Source of the DNA: Nitrosarchaeum sp.
GTDB lineage: Archaea; Thermoproteota; Nitrososphaeria; Nitrososphaerales; Nitrosopumilaceae
Length of the DNA: 64,000 nt
Direction: 5' to 3'
NCBI GenBank assembly: GCA_023265135.1
Contig: JAHFUM010000002.1
Coordinates: 114,300 to 178,299 of the forward strand
Part shown: piece after piece, positions 1 to 9,260 of the stretch
Numbering within the stretch: position 1 is the first letter of the stretch
Layout of the letters: each line of letters begins with the position of its first letter
Made by a program: the position numbers and the translations under genes
The notes under the pieces: generated by a model
Seen by the model: the letters and a program-made list of their open reading frames with translations, nothing else
Databases searched by the model: none
Told to the model about the DNA's origin: nothing

Positions 1-1341
1 AATTGTCTTTAACTCCAAAGAAATTCCTTCAACCTCTTTCTTTTTTGTATCCACCAAACTATGATGATGATTAATTGTAATCTCTTGCTTGCAAGTAGGG
101 CATGCATTTCCCAACTGTGAAAACTTGGTAATCTCTTTTTGCAGAGATTCCACCAGTGTCTGCTTTTGTATCTTCTGGTCATTAACTTTCTCTAATTTGT
201 CATTTAACTCTTCAGAAAATCTTTGAAGCGATTTTTTCTCTAGTTCCAAATCTCTTAAAATATTTTCCATGGATTCCTTATCCAAGTTTACCTTCTCACC
301 TAATCTTTCTTTGATCTTTGAGATGTCCTTTGCAATGTTTTCCTTCTCTGATTGATATCTGATTAATTCATTATTGATCTCCTGATATTTTTTTATCTCT
401 AATGTCAGGGCGATAACACTTTTTGTAGTATCTGGTTTTTTTATTTCCAACAATTTCTCTAATTTGTCATTGTTTTCTGTTAATTCTATTTCTAATTCAG
501 AAAACTCTATCTCGATTCTTTCTATCTGGGCTTTTCCATGCTTTATCTTTTCTTCAATATTTTCTTTTCTTGATTCCAGTTTTATTTTTTCATTGTTTCT
601 TGTCTGCAACTCTTTTAATTGCAAACTTTTGATATTCTCTTTATCTTCCAACTCTTTTTTCTGCATCTGAAATTTTGCAATGTTTGAATTTACCTCTACA
701 ATTATTTTCTGAGATTCTGTAATTTGCAATTCTAATTCTGAAATGTTGCTAAATCTCTGCTGCAATACTGCCAGGTATGTGCGAATCTGACTGACAATCT
801 CTTTTGCATTTATCTGTGCAATGCTGTAATCCTCAATTCCAAATGCCTTTCTTATTGTCTCAAGGCGTTTTCTGGAATCTGCCAGGACCTCCTTCATAGC
901 TTCCTGGGGCGTAAATATGGCATATCGGAATATTCTGCTCTCAGCCATAGGCTCGGCAGGCTCGTTGAATTTTAAAATCTGTAATACCCGCTGCTTTAAC
1001 TCTGAAGGTGACAACGGCTCTGCAACATCTCCTGTCTTTATCCAAGAATTTTTTGAGTCCTGGCTGACGCCGCCACTCTTTCTTTTCAGTGTACGTTTAA
1101 TTTCATATTTTGCACCATCTACTGAAAATTCTAAAATGACATACCCTGATTCAGATTTTTTTGCCAACAATGATTCTGCTTTCTGAGATCCAAGTCCAAA
1201 GAGTGCAAATTCAATTGCCATCAGTATGGTTGATTTTCCAGAACCAATATCTCCTTCAAACAAAGAAATTCCTCGAGGAAATTCAATCTCCTCATGCAAA
1301 TAACTGCGAATATTTTCAACTACTAGAGAATTAAGAAGCAT
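1..1341 (-). CDS. rad50: DNA double-strand break repair ATPase Rad50 (N-terminal part, cut by window edge)
   Basis: SMC-like ATPase that works with Mre11 in DNA end recognition and resection. Reading from the ATG at 1341, the N-terminus carries a Walker A motif GDIGSGKST at about residues 24-32, followed by the usual ATPase start. A long coiled-coil-like stretch then leads to the zinc hook CPTC (C414 and C417, codons at 102-91), which joins Rad50 dimers. The frame stays open to the window edge, so the second coiled coil and the Walker B/signature half are missing only because the window ends. The start overlaps the mre11 stop by 11 bases, which points to translational coupling as last gene of a nurA-herA-mre11-rad50 operon. 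Identity is secure. Confidence 0.95.
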   Translation of the reverse strand, partial: MLLNSLVVENIRSYLHEEIEFPRGISLFEGDIGSGKSTILMAIEFALFGLGSQKAESLLAKKSESGYVILEFSVDGAKYEIKRTLKRKSGGVSQDSKNSWIKTGDVAEPLSPSELKQRVLQILKFNEPAEPMAESRIFRYAIFTPQEAMKEVLADSRKRLETIRKAFGIEDYSIAQINAKEIVSQIRTYLAVLQQRFSNISELELQITESQKIIVEVNSNIAKFQMQKKELEDKENIKSLQLKELQTRNNEKIKLESRKENIEEKIKHGKAQIERIEIEFSELEIELTENNDKLEKLLEIKKPDTTKSVIALTLEIKKYQEINNELIRYQSEKENIAKDISKIKERLGEKVNLDKESMENILRDLELEKKSLQRFSEELNDKLEKVNDQKIQKQTLVESLQKEITKFSQLGNACPTCKQEITINHHHSLVDTKKKEVEGISLELKTI

Positions 1342-2587
1342 CTGTATCTAGTCCCAATATGCCAAACGCATTTTCTTTAATCCTTGAATTATAGTCTGCA
1401 TTCTTTTCATTTTCTAATTTTTGCTGTGCCAGTCCTGCAAGCAACTTTTTTGCCAATTGCACTCCAGACTCTCCAAGCAAATTTTTCTGCTCAAATCTTA
1501 ACTGTCCGATATTTTCAAAAAATACATTTGTTTCAATCTCTTCTTTATTTGCACCCTTTGCTTCTGTAATGGAATACTCTTTTGACGTCAGTTGGTTCTT
1601 GTTGATGTTCACTACTAGTGCACCTTTTTGATTCAATTCATCTCTGATTGCAGAAATGTCCACATCCGCAGTCTTTCCGCTAGTCATCTCTCCTTGAACT
1701 TTGATGATTACAACTTGCTGTGCAGGGTCGATCTCTCTTATCTTCTCTAGCAGTTCTTTATTGACAGACTCTGCTATTCTGTTTTCTGCATTTATCTGAA
1801 TCATCTTGTATTGTACATTTTGAATCTCTACAAATTCTACATTTTTTATCTTATCTTCAAATTCAACTAAAACAAAACCGCGCTTTTGCCCCTTTGCATT
1901 ATCTTCCAAATCACTGTGATATCCTGCAAACAATGCTCCTGGATATACCACTCTGGAATAATCATCAAATTTCTGAGAGTTGAATTTGTGCATGTGTCCT
2001 CCTGCGTAATAGTCAAAGTTTCTTGGAAGCAAAGATAACGGCATATTCTCGCCATCCATGCCTGAATCAGTCTTCATTTCACTAATTCCGCCATGAAACA
2101 GAAATATCTTAAAGCCAGATTCTCCCTCCAAAGACTCTCTGTCTAATTTTTCATAATATTCCCGGTCTTTGCCTACCTTGAGTCCAGACAATCCTGCAAT
2201 CTTGACACCAGTTTTTCCATCCACCAAAAAATCCAATTTTATTTTTCCATTATCCAAACTTGTTGCTCTAGTTACTTTGGTGATGTAACCAACTTCAGCA
2301 AGCAAATCAATTACAGAGTTTGAAACAGGTGAGAAATCATGACTGCCATAAACGACATACACTGGAATACCTGCATCATAAATTTGCCTAAACTTTGCAA
2401 ATGCAAATTTCTGCACTCGCATCTCTGGAATGTTTACATGAAATAAATCTCCTGGAATTAAAATAAAATCTACTTTACGATTTATGCATTCATCAATTGC
2501 TCTCTCAAAGACTTGCTGCTCTATCTTTTGCAGAGCTTCATGTTTTTGAAACCCCAGATGAATATCCGATAAATGTGCAAACCTCAA
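1331..2587 (-). CDS. mre11: DNA double-strand break repair nuclease Mre11
   Basis: Metallophosphoesterase nuclease, 418 residues, the partner of Rad50. The metal-binding motifs appear in order: DIHLG (about 8-12), GDLFH (about 46-50), YGSHDF (about 80-85), FHGG (about 165) and GGHMHKF (about 196-202). The C-terminal 170 residues are the variable capping and Rad50-binding part. It starts one base after the herA stop and its last 11 bases overlap the rad50 start. The HerA-NurA helicase-nuclease and Mre11-Rad50 together make the archaeal end-resection machinery that generates 3' tails for RadA. The second metal motif has Ser in place of the common Asn (GSHD for GNHD). Confidence 0.95.
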   Translation of the reverse strand: MRFAHLSDIHLGFQKHEALQKIEQQVFERAIDECINRKVDFILIPGDLFHVNIPEMRVQKFAFAKFRQIYDAGIPVYVVYGSHDFSPVSNSVIDLLAEVGYITKVTRATSLDNGKIKLDFLVDGKTGVKIAGLSGLKVGKDREYYEKLDRESLEGESGFKIFLFHGGISEMKTDSGMDGENMPLSLLPRNFDYYAGGHMHKFNSQKFDDYSRVVYPGALFAGYHSDLEDNAKGQKRGFVLVEFEDKIKNVEFVEIQNVQYKMIQINAENRIAESVNKELLEKIREIDPAQQVVIIKVQGEMTSGKTADVDISAIRDELNQKGALVVNINKNQLTSKEYSITEAKGANKEEIETNVFFENIGQLRFEQKNLLGESGVQLAKKLLAGLAQQKLENEKNADYNSRIKENAFGILGLDTDAS

Positions 2588-4171
2588 TTAAAACACCTTT
2601 GTCTTTGTAGTGTCTCTCTGAATTCCTTTTTGCTTTACAATATCTTCAAACAAGGGAATTTTAATTGGCATTGCAAATGGTACAAATATACTGGTAATAA
2701 TTGCCTCCCCTTTATCCAAACTTGCAATGTTCTTGTCATCTTCTGATAAATCCTGAGATGCTGAAGATATGATTGCCTCTCTTTCTTGCTTCATCTCGTT
2801 TCCTAAAATTATTTTTGTATTCATGTTTGCCAAAATACTGCGAGGAATTACACTGCTCAGTTGTGTAATTGCAGTTAAACCCACTTTGAACTTGCGCCCT
2901 TCTTTAGCTATGATGGAATAAATGTTGTCGTTTCGTGTCGTCAATACATCCACTCCAATTACACGAGGAGCTTCCTCAATCACAATAGTTGCCACTGGTT
3001 TTCTATCTAAATCTCCACTAGCTTTGGCATCTTTGTATTTTTGCAATAATTTTGATGCGATAATATTTCCAACAAGCAACTCTGCCTCATCGCCTAATCG
3101 CGATGTATCTAATATTACGACTTTACCCTGCTCAATATCTTTAACAATATCCTCTACAGAGTTGAGTCCCTTTGTCGTAGAATCAAATACTTCATGTCTT
3201 GAAAAAATGACACCGTTTTCATCCTTTTCCAGGCTCAAAAGCAAGCGTAATTTTCTTTGGACCACCATCATTGTCGCTGCAGTAAACTCGCCCCTGCTTG
3301 GACTGCTGCTCTCCATTCCTGCATCAACTGCATCAGTTAGCATCAAATCTCGAATCCAATTATTCCGCGATTTTCTAAATGCCATTCTTATTGCCTGAAA
3401 TTGAGGATCTGAAAAATCTACAATTCCCTCAAAGTGTTCAGGTCTGATTGATTGTAAATTAATTGTCAGTCTGTTTGCACCGGCTGGTGGATTTGATGGG
3501 GTATAGTAAACTAGATTTTCTCTATTTTTTGGATGGTCCTTTAGTCCCACTCCCTGGCGTCCAAAATATTCGTCATGTGCATCTAATACCAGTGCACCAA
3601 CTTTGTTTGTATCTAAAACATGCCACAAGATAGTTTTTACTAGATTTGATTTTCCTCTTCCAGTAGTTGCCGGAATTAATACGTGATGCGAAAATACATC
3701 TTGTGCAGGTAACCACACTTCAGCTTCCATGATTACCTTGCTTCCACTTCTGATGTATCCGACAAATATTGCATCTTTTTCTTTGTGTAAAAATTTCAAA
3801 TCATCTTTGGTGATTAATCGTAGTTTGTTAAAAAATGAAGGAAGTGACTTTGGAATTTTGACTTCGCCTTTTTCTTTGTACACTCTAGCTAATGGTTTGA
3901 TTCGCGCCAAAACATAATTTACAAACTCTGGCTCAAAGAATTGTGCATCTACAATTCCCTGCTCCAAATTAACTCCTGACATCATCTGTTGCATCTTATC
4001 TTGAATTTGACTACCATACTCTAGTGCAAATACCTGCAAAATTAAATACGAACCATTTTCCTCAGAGACCATCAAATCTCCAATCTCCAAATTACTTCCA
4101 GATTTCTGGCGAATTATTATATCTCCAAATTTTCCACCGACTACCTGTCCTACAACTGAAATCTCGTCCAT
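2588..4171 (-). CDS. herA: HerA-type DNA translocase/helicase
   Basis: Hexameric FtsK/VirB4-like ATPase, 527 residues, that drives DNA into the NurA nuclease. An N-terminal HAS-barrel-like beta-rich part (about 1-140) is followed by Walker A in [12 protein letters not shown] (about 168-179). An acidic Walker B lies in [12 protein letters not shown], and a C-terminal region carries the arginine-finger and sensor motifs (EGRKFKVG). Its ATG overlaps the nurA stop as TAATG, and mre11 starts immediately after it. The four-gene order is that of most archaeal HerA operons. Length and motifs are normal. Confidence 0.93.
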   Translation of the reverse strand: MDEISVVGQVVGGKFGDIIIRQKSGSNLEIGDLMVSEENGSYLILQVFALEYGSQIQDKMQQMMSGVNLEQGIVDAQFFEPEFVNYVLARIKPLARVYKEKGEVKIPKSLPSFFNKLRLITKDDLKFLHKEKDAIFVGYIRSGSKVIMEAEVWLPAQDVFSHHVLIPATTGRGKSNLVKTILWHVLDTNKVGALVLDAHDEYFGRQGVGLKDHPKNRENLVYYTPSNPPAGANRLTINLQSIRPEHFEGIVDFSDPQFQAIRMAFRKSRNNWIRDLMLTDAVDAGMESSSPSRGEFTAATMMVVQRKLRLLLSLEKDENGVIFSRHEVFDSTTKGLNSVEDIVKDIEQGKVVILDTSRLGDEAELLVGNIIASKLLQKYKDAKASGDLDRKPVATIVIEEAPRVIGVDVLTTRNDNIYSIIAKEGRKFKVGLTAITQLSSVIPRSILANMNTKIILGNEMKQEREAIISSASQDLSEDDKNIASLDKGEAIITSIFVPFAMPIKIPLFEDIVKQKGIQRDTTKTKVF

Positions 4172-5268
4172 TAGCTAGTTACTCCATTTAAAACATCATG
4201 TGCTCCCAAACTAGCTCCGTACTTTTGCAATTTCTTCCACTCGGGTCGCTTTAGCATCTCAGAAAGTATGAATCCTTTGTACATGTTTAATTCATCCATT
4301 CTTACTTGTGCAAATCTGTCTGCATCAATTGCACCATATGGATATCCAATCATGGCAACATCCTGGGAATTTTCAGCCAGGCTCTCAAGCACGGAATTGA
4401 GCTCATCTGGGCTCATTTTATAAAACTGTTCGCGCAATATCTCAAATCTAAAGACAAATCTTGATTTTGGATGAAATTTCACCACCATCATAAAGCCCCG
4501 GTCGTCTGCAGATACCTCTTCAGCTACCTTGACATACCATTTTCCAAAATGCACCCCTTCTGCAATCTCTGATATTCTTGCCAATAATGGGTCCCCTGAT
4601 TCTGTAATTAATCGACTGGTCTTTGCCAATCCGCAAACAATGACTCCCTTTCTTTGCGCAATTTCGTATAATCTGCTAGAGTATTTTATCTCATTTTTAA
4701 AACCTGTCTGCAAAGAGCCATCCATTACTATCACATCGCCTTGACTTAATTCATTTTCAACTACGTGAATTGCCAGCTGCCATTCTGCAAACCTTCTTGC
4801 AAGTGAGTTTAATCTTGCACCCTGCAAAATAGAGGTGCTCTCAGTCTTTGATGTTAAATCCTTCTCAGATGGAAGATATTTTTTGTCTTCCTGATTGTGT
4901 GGGAATAATCTAGTGTCGTAACTTACCTTCTTTTTTCCATCTTCAGTGTTTATTTTTGATAGTACATATGAAAAAAATTGCACTCGAGGATTTGCTTTTG
5001 GTTTTACTCTCTTTTTGCCCTGGAACAATGAAAAATACACTCGATTAATCGTAATCAAAAAATTTGGTGTCTCCTCCAATGGTCCGTCTCCGCCATCAAT
5101 AAAGGCAATCTTCCTATGATTCTCAATTGGTTTTATTTCTTGAAATTCTGAAGGTGCAATGAGAAACTGCTTTCCATTTCCATTGTTTAACAAAATATCC
5201 GAGTGCTCTTTTTGTGAAAGATGTGCTCCTAATTCTTCGATTAAACTTTTTACTGGATCGTCACTCAT
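4171..5268 (-). CDS. nurA: NurA nuclease (5'-3' end-resection nuclease)
   Basis: RNase H-like nuclease of the NurA family, 365 residues, the working partner of HerA. Catalytic acidic residues are visible in AFIDGGDG (about residues 50-57, motif I) and in VIVMDGSL (about 190-197), with C-terminal DELNMYKGF-type residues. It is the first gene of the resection operon. The roughly 190 bases upstream hold its promoter region and an 8-bp inverted repeat. The stop overlaps the herA start by one base. Only the family assignment is inferred; no unusual feature is seen. Confidence 0.9.
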   Translation of the reverse strand: MSDDPVKSLIEELGAHLSQKEHSDILLNNGNGKQFLIAPSEFQEIKPIENHRKIAFIDGGDGPLEETPNFLITINRVYFSLFQGKKRVKPKANPRVQFFSYVLSKINTEDGKKKVSYDTRLFPHNQEDKKYLPSEKDLTSKTESTSILQGARLNSLARRFAEWQLAIHVVENELSQGDVIVMDGSLQTGFKNEIKYSSRLYEIAQRKGVIVCGLAKTSRLITESGDPLLARISEIAEGVHFGKWYVKVAEEVSADDRGFMMVVKFHPKSRFVFRFEILREQFYKMSPDELNSVLESLAENSQDVAMIGYPYGAIDADRFAQVRMDELNMYKGFILSEMLKRPEWKKLQKYGASLGAHDVLNGVTS

Positions 5269-5386
5269 GCTTTTTTTCCACTTGTCCTGTTATGAAACTT
5301 GTCTAGAGTAATAATCTGACTATTGGTTATCTGTTTTTTGACTTTCATGAATCTGATTAGATCAAATGGTATTAAGAGACATGAGT

Positions 5387-5411
5387 ATAGTATGCATACC
5401 AAACATACTAT
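5387..5411. repeat. 8-bp perfect inverted repeat upstream of nurA
   Basis: ATAGTATG at 5387-5394 is repeated as its reverse complement CATACTAT at 5404-5411 with a 9-base spacer. It lies between the end of a small minus-strand reading frame and the upstream region of nurA. It could be an operator or a transcript-end hairpin. No protein is known to bind it from the sequence alone. Confidence 0.5.
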
Positions 5412-5458
5412 TTGAGCCTAAAATTTGTATGGATGCAAATTACAGTCACAAAATTCAA

Positions 5459-5626
5459 TTATCTTGATGATGTTTTTTTGAATCTCTCTTTATTGTCCTG
5501 GCTAGATTTTCTATTTCTTACATTTTCTTTAGCTTTGTTTTCAGGATTTTCCAGATTCTCTATGATTTTCTTTTTAGAGTCTGTTTTTAGCGAATCTTTA
5601 ATTTTCTTTTTAGAATCAATCTTCAA
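5459..5626 (-). CDS. Small very basic protein, 55 aa (uncertain)
   Basis: A TTG-started frame of 55 codons lies just after the gene ending at 5660. The product is lysine-rich with KKK/KDS repeats in its first half, has no cysteines and no membrane segment, and reads like a disordered nucleic-acid-binding tail. An AGGT-like ribosome site precedes the TTG. It could be the 3' cistron of the 5660-5935 gene. The homopolymer-rich DNA allows chance frames, so this is a cautious call. No family is recognised. Confidence 0.35.
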   Translation of the reverse strand: MKIDSKKKIKDSLKTDSKKKIIENLENPENKAKENVRNRKSSQDNKERFKKTSSR

Positions 5627-5659
5627 TATTTTTCAACCTTTTTCTGTGACCTTGAATAT

Positions 5660-5935
5660 TTAATCATTCAAGTTGGAAATGACTCGCTCAAGGTCCTGCT
5701 TTTCATATCGCAGGCTCTTTGAAGTTATGCCTTCTTGCAGAGTCTGCGAGAATTTTTGCAGCATTGATTTGAATTCTTGAGATATTTCAGATGTTAGAAT
5801 GATTCCATTTAGGGTTTTAGACTGTAAAGACAGCGTTTTGATGTCTGGCTTGTCTGTGGATTTGGATAAAGAAATCTGTGAAATCAATTCATTTCTAATC
5901 TTTTCTAAAATTTCCTTTAGGGGATTTGATAACAT
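5660..5935 (-). CDS. Small helical/coiled-coil protein, 91 aa
   Basis: Hypothetical protein with regularly spaced Leu/Ile in an otherwise Lys/Glu/Ser/Gln-rich sequence, which suggests two or three amphipathic helices. It has no signal peptide, membrane segment or cysteine. It sits in tandem with 6006-6305 on the minus strand, separated by 70 bases. I do not recognise the family. The codon usage and ATG start look like a real gene. Confidence 0.6.
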   Translation of the reverse strand: MLSNPLKEILEKIRNELISQISLSKSTDKPDIKTLSLQSKTLNGIILTSEISQEFKSMLQKFSQTLQEGITSKSLRYEKQDLERVISNLND

Positions 5936-6005
5936 ACAATACTATACCCTTACTGACTAATAAGGTAGAAAACCCAAAGTAGATTCGTTTTTAGATATTT
6001 TCAAC

Positions 6006-6305
6006 TTATCGTGCTTTTCTGGTAAACCCGGGTAAAATTTTAAAGTTTGATGCAGAAGAGTTTTCAAATTTCTTGCCTCCTTTTCCCTTTTTTGATTCTA
6101 CATCTTTTTCAATTATGAAGATTTTTTCAACACGTGGTTTTACTTTGTCATCTGTGTAGATAATGTTAGTTGGAGACGTGTTTCTTGCTACTTTTTTCTT
6201 TTTTGATTTTTCAGTATCTGTCGGATTTTTATGCGTCCATCTGATGTTGCCTTCACCTGACAATGAGGACTGTTCAAGCATGTAATCACCAAATGATCTT
6301 GCCAT
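6006..6305 (-). CDS. Small basic hypothetical protein, 99 aa
   Basis: It begins MARSFGDYMLEQ and continues into a lysine-rich, low-complexity, probably disordered region (SKKKKVAR, ESKKGKGGKK). It ends in a short basic tail. No transmembrane segment or metal motif is present. A basic composition with a conserved-looking N-terminus fits a DNA- or RNA-associated protein, but nothing seen identifies a function. The first gene of a possible two-gene minus-strand unit with 5660-5935. Confidence 0.6.
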   Translation of the reverse strand: MARSFGDYMLEQSSLSGEGNIRWTHKNPTDTEKSKKKKVARNTSPTNIIYTDDKVKPRVEKIFIIEKDVESKKGKGGKKFENSSASNFKILPGFTRKAR

Positions 6306-6380
6306 GCTATTCTACTATTACTATGAACATAAGCGTATGGATCGAAGACAAAATAACTACATCATAAACTAGCTTATTCC

Positions 6381-6467
6381 ATGGCCCAAAGTATCAGTTG
6401 TTCAGATGCAGGCAAAGACTGTGGCTGGTCTGCAACTACTGATATCGTATATCTAGGTCAACAATAA
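6381..6467 (+). pseudogene. Truncated DUF1059-like gene (28 codons)
   Basis: The 28-residue frame starts MAQSISCSDAGKDCGWSATT, which is the typical N-terminus of the small DUF1059 proteins common in these archaea (two cysteines, CGWSA). The expected continuation, an acidic helix ending in His, is absent: the frame runs into unrelated residues and a TAA. It therefore looks like a 5' fragment left after deletion of the rest. It could instead be translated as a short peptide. Family recognition is from memory of the N-terminal motif. Confidence 0.5.
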
Positions 6468-6510
6468 GGAATTTAATTTCACAAACTCTTTTTTTATTTT
6501 TCATTTTATT

Positions 6511-6530
6511 TTTCTAAACCCTTAAGTTTA
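6511..6530 (+). repeat. Dispersed repeat, copy 1 (short form)
   Basis: TTTCTAAACC joined directly to CTTAAGTTTA; the middle CTnTTCCTAAAT block of the other copies is missing. It lies 20 bases upstream of the pentapeptide-repeat gene start, so its CTTAAG part also falls where an archaeal TATA element would be for a leaderless transcript. Confidence 0.55.
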
Positions 6531-6549
6531 CCCAAAAACTAGATAATTA

Positions 6550-7230
6550 TTGAATAAAATTCTAATAATATCTGTTTTAGCAGTTGTTCTCCTTAGTGTA
6601 TCTGTTGCTTCAATTTCAGCTCAAAGCAAGTACGCCATTCCTGGATGGGTTAAAGGCGTTGCAGGATTTTGGTCAGAGGGAAAGATCACAGATGATGAGT
6701 TTGGAGATGGATTATCTTTTCTAATTGACAATAATATAATCAAAGTTCCAAAAATCAAAGAACTAGAATCTGAAAATACTAAATTAAAAAATGATATTGT
6801 CAAATTACAATCTGAAAACACTAAATTACAATCTGGAAATACTCAACCAACCCAAAATCCAACAACCGATGCAGATACTCAACCAACCCAAAATCCAACA
6901 ATGACAGATGCCGATAGATGTTCTGCACTTCCTAAGCCCAACATTGATTTACATGGGTGTAACCTAAGTGGTTTAGACTTTTCTGGTGCCAACCTCAGTG
7001 GGGCAAATCTCAGCGGTGCGGACCTACGTGGGACAGGTTTCACTGGTGCCAACCTCAGTGGGGCAAATCTCAATGGAGTATTCTTTAGTAGCGGAGTAGT
7101 CGTTGAATATCAAACATACACAGTTTTCACTGGTGCCAACCTCAATGGTATAACATACGCAGGTTGTATTGGTACACCAATTGGAACACCATCGGCAGGA
7201 ACTTTGCCAGTCTGTATGGCAGCTCCGTAA
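6550..7230 (+). CDS. Secreted pentapeptide-repeat protein
   Basis: 226 residues from a TTG start. A signal peptide (about 1-24, cut after SAQ) is followed by an IPGWVKGVAGFW...FLIDNNIIKVP domain (about 29-68). This domain also occurs at the end of the 50248-50811 protein. Next come a Leu/Glu/Asn coiled-coil stretch (70-100) and a Thr/Gln/Pro linker with a directly repeated 30-base DNA unit. The C-terminal block is a run of A(D/N)LSG-type pentapeptides (about 130-175), which fold as a right-handed beta helix. The protein should act outside the membrane; its target is unknown. The start is supported by the signal peptide and a CTTAAG box 25 bases upstream. Confidence 0.8.
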   Translation: MNKILIISVLAVVLLSVSVASISAQSKYAIPGWVKGVAGFWSEGKITDDEFGDGLSFLIDNNIIKVPKIKELESENTKLKNDIVKLQSENTKLQSGNTQPTQNPTTDADTQPTQNPTMTDADRCSALPKPNIDLHGCNLSGLDFSGANLSGANLSGADLRGTGFTGANLSGANLNGVFFSSGVVVEYQTYTVFTGANLNGITYAGCIGTPIGTPSAGTLPVCMAAP

Positions 7231-7240
7231 CCGACATTTA

Positions 7241-7275
7241 ATTTTCTAAACTTTTCCTAAATCCTTAAATTAATA
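7241..7275 (+). repeat. Dispersed repeat, copy 2
   Basis: ATTTTCTAAAC, then TTTTCCTAAATCC, then TTAAATTAAT. It lies between the convergent pentapeptide-repeat gene and the methyltransferase gene, with a three-base deletion in the spacer compared with copies 3-6. Confidence 0.6.
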
Positions 7276-7357
7276 GTAAAATTCGTATCACATTAAATTA
7301 AAATCCATTGATATTTACAAACTATTTCAGTCGTAGATATAAGATTAAAAAATATCT

Positions 7358-8413
7358 CTACAATTTTGCTTCTATTACAATGTTGAATGGTGTGCTCGTT
7401 GAAACTCTGAAATTTTTAAAGCCCCCCGTTTTAACCACTTCTTCAAGCCTTTTGGGTCCAGCTTGAGCTCCAAGAGCAGGACCGTTTGAAGCAAGGGAAC
7501 AAGGAACACAAACCATAGTGGATGCGCCATAAAATAAACGCCCGATAGGATTCATGTTGTCTTTTACATCGTCTTTTGCAAAAGGCTCAACCAACATGAG
7601 TGTACCATCATGTTTGAGAATTTTTGAAATATGAGTAACTGTCCCAACAGGATCCGCCATATCATGTAACGCATCAAAAATTGCAACAAGATCGTAATCA
7701 TCTCCAGGAAAATCTGTAGCCATTGCAACTTCAAATTTTACTCGGTCACTCAAACCTTCTTTTTTTACTCTGTTTCTTGCCTCTATAATCGATGGTTCAT
7801 GATAATCAAAACCAATGAACTGTGATTTCGGATATGCTTTTGCCATGATAATAGTTGAAGCCCCATGTCCACAACCAACGTCTGCAACCTTTGCACCCCT
7901 CTTCAATTTTTCTTCCACCCCTTCAAGCGATGGAATCCAAGAACTCGTCAAGTTTGCAAGATATCCTGCGCGAAAAAATCTTTCAGTTCCTTCAAACAAA
8001 TCAGGATCATGGTCTCCCCACTTGACTCCACCACCACTCCTAAAAGCTTCTCTGATTTTTGGCTCATCCTTAAACAAAGACATTGCTATTTGAAACGCAC
8101 CAAGAACACTGCCTGGGCTGTTTTCATCTGCCAAACAAAAGGCTTGTTCTTCACTCAAATGATATTTTCCAGTTTTCTCATCATATGTTACATAACCTCC
8201 AGCGGACTGGTTGTTGAGCCATTCACTCACATATCTTTCTGCAGTTCTGGTTTTTAGTGCAAGTTCAGCAGGAGTAAGAGGACCAGATGCCATCATCTCC
8301 CTATACAAACCAAGTTTGTCACCAATAACAACCATCGGTGCACTGGCAATGGCTCCCATATCATTAACAATTTTTCCGAAAAAGTCCATTAGCTTTTCGT
8401 GGTCTATTGTCAT
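7358..8413 (-). CDS. SAM-dependent methyltransferase with N-terminal winged helix
   Basis: 351 residues. An N-terminal dimerisation/winged-helix part (about 1-95; LTPAELALKTRTAERYVSEWL) precedes a Rossmann methyltransferase domain. That domain has motif I VADVGCGHGAS (about 175-185), a D in GFDYHEPS (motif II), and LVAIFDALHDM (motif IV). This layout is that of the Rv2258c-like and plant O-methyltransferase-like group; the substrate cannot be told. It stands alone on the minus strand between dispersed repeat copies 2 and 3. It could have been acquired from bacteria, since the family is widespread there; this is inference only. Confidence 0.85.
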   Translation of the reverse strand: MTIDHEKLMDFFGKIVNDMGAIASAPMVVIGDKLGLYREMMASGPLTPAELALKTRTAERYVSEWLNNQSAGGYVTYDEKTGKYHLSEEQAFCLADENSPGSVLGAFQIAMSLFKDEPKIREAFRSGGGVKWGDHDPDLFEGTERFFRAGYLANLTSSWIPSLEGVEEKLKRGAKVADVGCGHGASTIIMAKAYPKSQFIGFDYHEPSIIEARNRVKKEGLSDRVKFEVAMATDFPGDDYDLVAIFDALHDMADPVGTVTHISKILKHDGTLMLVEPFAKDDVKDNMNPIGRLFYGASTMVCVPCSLASNGPALGAQAGPKRLEEVVKTGGFKNFRVSTSTPFNIVIEAKL

Positions 8414-8530
8414 GTGTATTATTGTAAGAAGATGTATAAAAAATTCTCCCTGATTTTATTTCGAATTATTGAGGTTATTTGTTTCCCCGCACTTACAAGT
8501 TAGACATAATCTCACCGATTCAATTTTTTA

Positions 8531-8564
8531 TTTTTCTAACCACTATTCCTAAATCCTTAAGTTT
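8531..8564 (+). repeat. Dispersed repeat, copy 3
   Basis: TTTTTCTAACCACTATTCC followed by TAAATCCTTAAGTTT. It lies between the start of the methyltransferase gene and the end of the 8582-8794 gene, on the same strand orientation as the other copies. Confidence 0.6.
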
Positions 8565-8581
8565 CTAAATTCCTTTTGGGA

Positions 8582-8794
8582 CTATTTAGAAAAGAATCCA
8601 ACAATTTTTTTCAATCCAATTCTAGCTGAAATAAGTAACAATACAACTCCAATTATCATTGGCAAAGTCATAGTAAGTAAATTATAGACAGGGTCTTTGG
8701 GCATAACTGAGAATGTCATTAAAGTAGCAGATATTATCAGTATTATTCCAACGACAAACATTATCAAAAGTACTTTGTTTGAGTTAGATACCAT
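8582..8794 (-). CDS. Small membrane protein, two helices, 70 aa
   Basis: Two hydrophobic segments (about 8-28 and 38-60) are joined by a short polar loop containing MPKDPVYN, ending in a positively charged tail (GLKKIVGFFSK). It is an integral membrane protein of unknown role, monocistronic, with repeat copies 3 and 4 on either side. No known family is recognised. Confidence 0.6.
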   Translation of the reverse strand: MVSNSNKVLLIMFVVGIILIISATLMTFSVMPKDPVYNLLTMTLPMIIGVVLLLISARIGLKKIVGFFSK

Positions 8795-8963
8795 ACTAAT
8801 TTCATAAAATATTTGCCATATATGCCAGCTCTTATCATGTGAGAATATTTTACATTTATAGTGCTTAATGTTGTAAATGTTACGTTGAATTGAAATTTAT
8901 CTAACATATTTTAAATTCAATTCTGATTATGGAACCAAACTAAAAGACCGATTCCTTAACATT

Positions 8964-9000
8964 ATTTTCTAAACTCTGTTCCTAAATCCTTAAATTAATA
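8964..9000 (+). repeat. Dispersed repeat, copy 4
   Basis: ATTTTCTAAACTCTGTTCC followed by TAAATCCTTAAATTAATA. This is the fullest copy and lies about 70 bases upstream of the small zinc-protein gene at 9068. Confidence 0.6.
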
Positions 9001-9067
9001 CAAAATTGTTGCCTAAAACAAAACAGCTAAGATTCGCGCTTAAATCTTGACTCTGTAAATCAAGTTA

Positions 9068-9199
9068 ATGAGAAATTATCTAAAGGAATACTCCCAGTCC
9101 TGTCCTATCTGCGGAATGAAATTAAAGGATTTACACATCGACCAGGACAATGTTGAATTTATCTATCAATGCGGACACCTAGCAAACTTAACACTCTGA
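9068..9199 (+). CDS. Small zinc-ribbon-like protein, 43 aa
   Basis: The frame reads MRNYLKEYSQSCPICGMKLK and ends with YQCGHLANLTL. The CPIC pair and the later CGH make a plausible single zinc site. A size of 43 residues and the repeat copies on both sides are noteworthy. It is too short for automatic calling, but the metal-binding pattern is unlikely by chance. Function unknown. Confidence 0.55.
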   Translation: MRNYLKEYSQSCPICGMKLKDLHIDQDNVEFIYQCGHLANLTL

Positions 9200-9226
9200 A
9201 TTAAAAAACATTGGAATTGCAGGTGT

Positions 9227-9260
9227 GTTCTAAACTCTCTTCCTAAATTCTTAATTTTTT
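9227..9260 (+). repeat. Dispersed repeat, copy 5
   Basis: GTTCTAAACTCTCTTCC followed by TAAATTCTTAATTTT, 28 bases after the stop of the small zinc-protein gene. Copies 4 and 5 therefore frame that gene. Confidence 0.6.
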
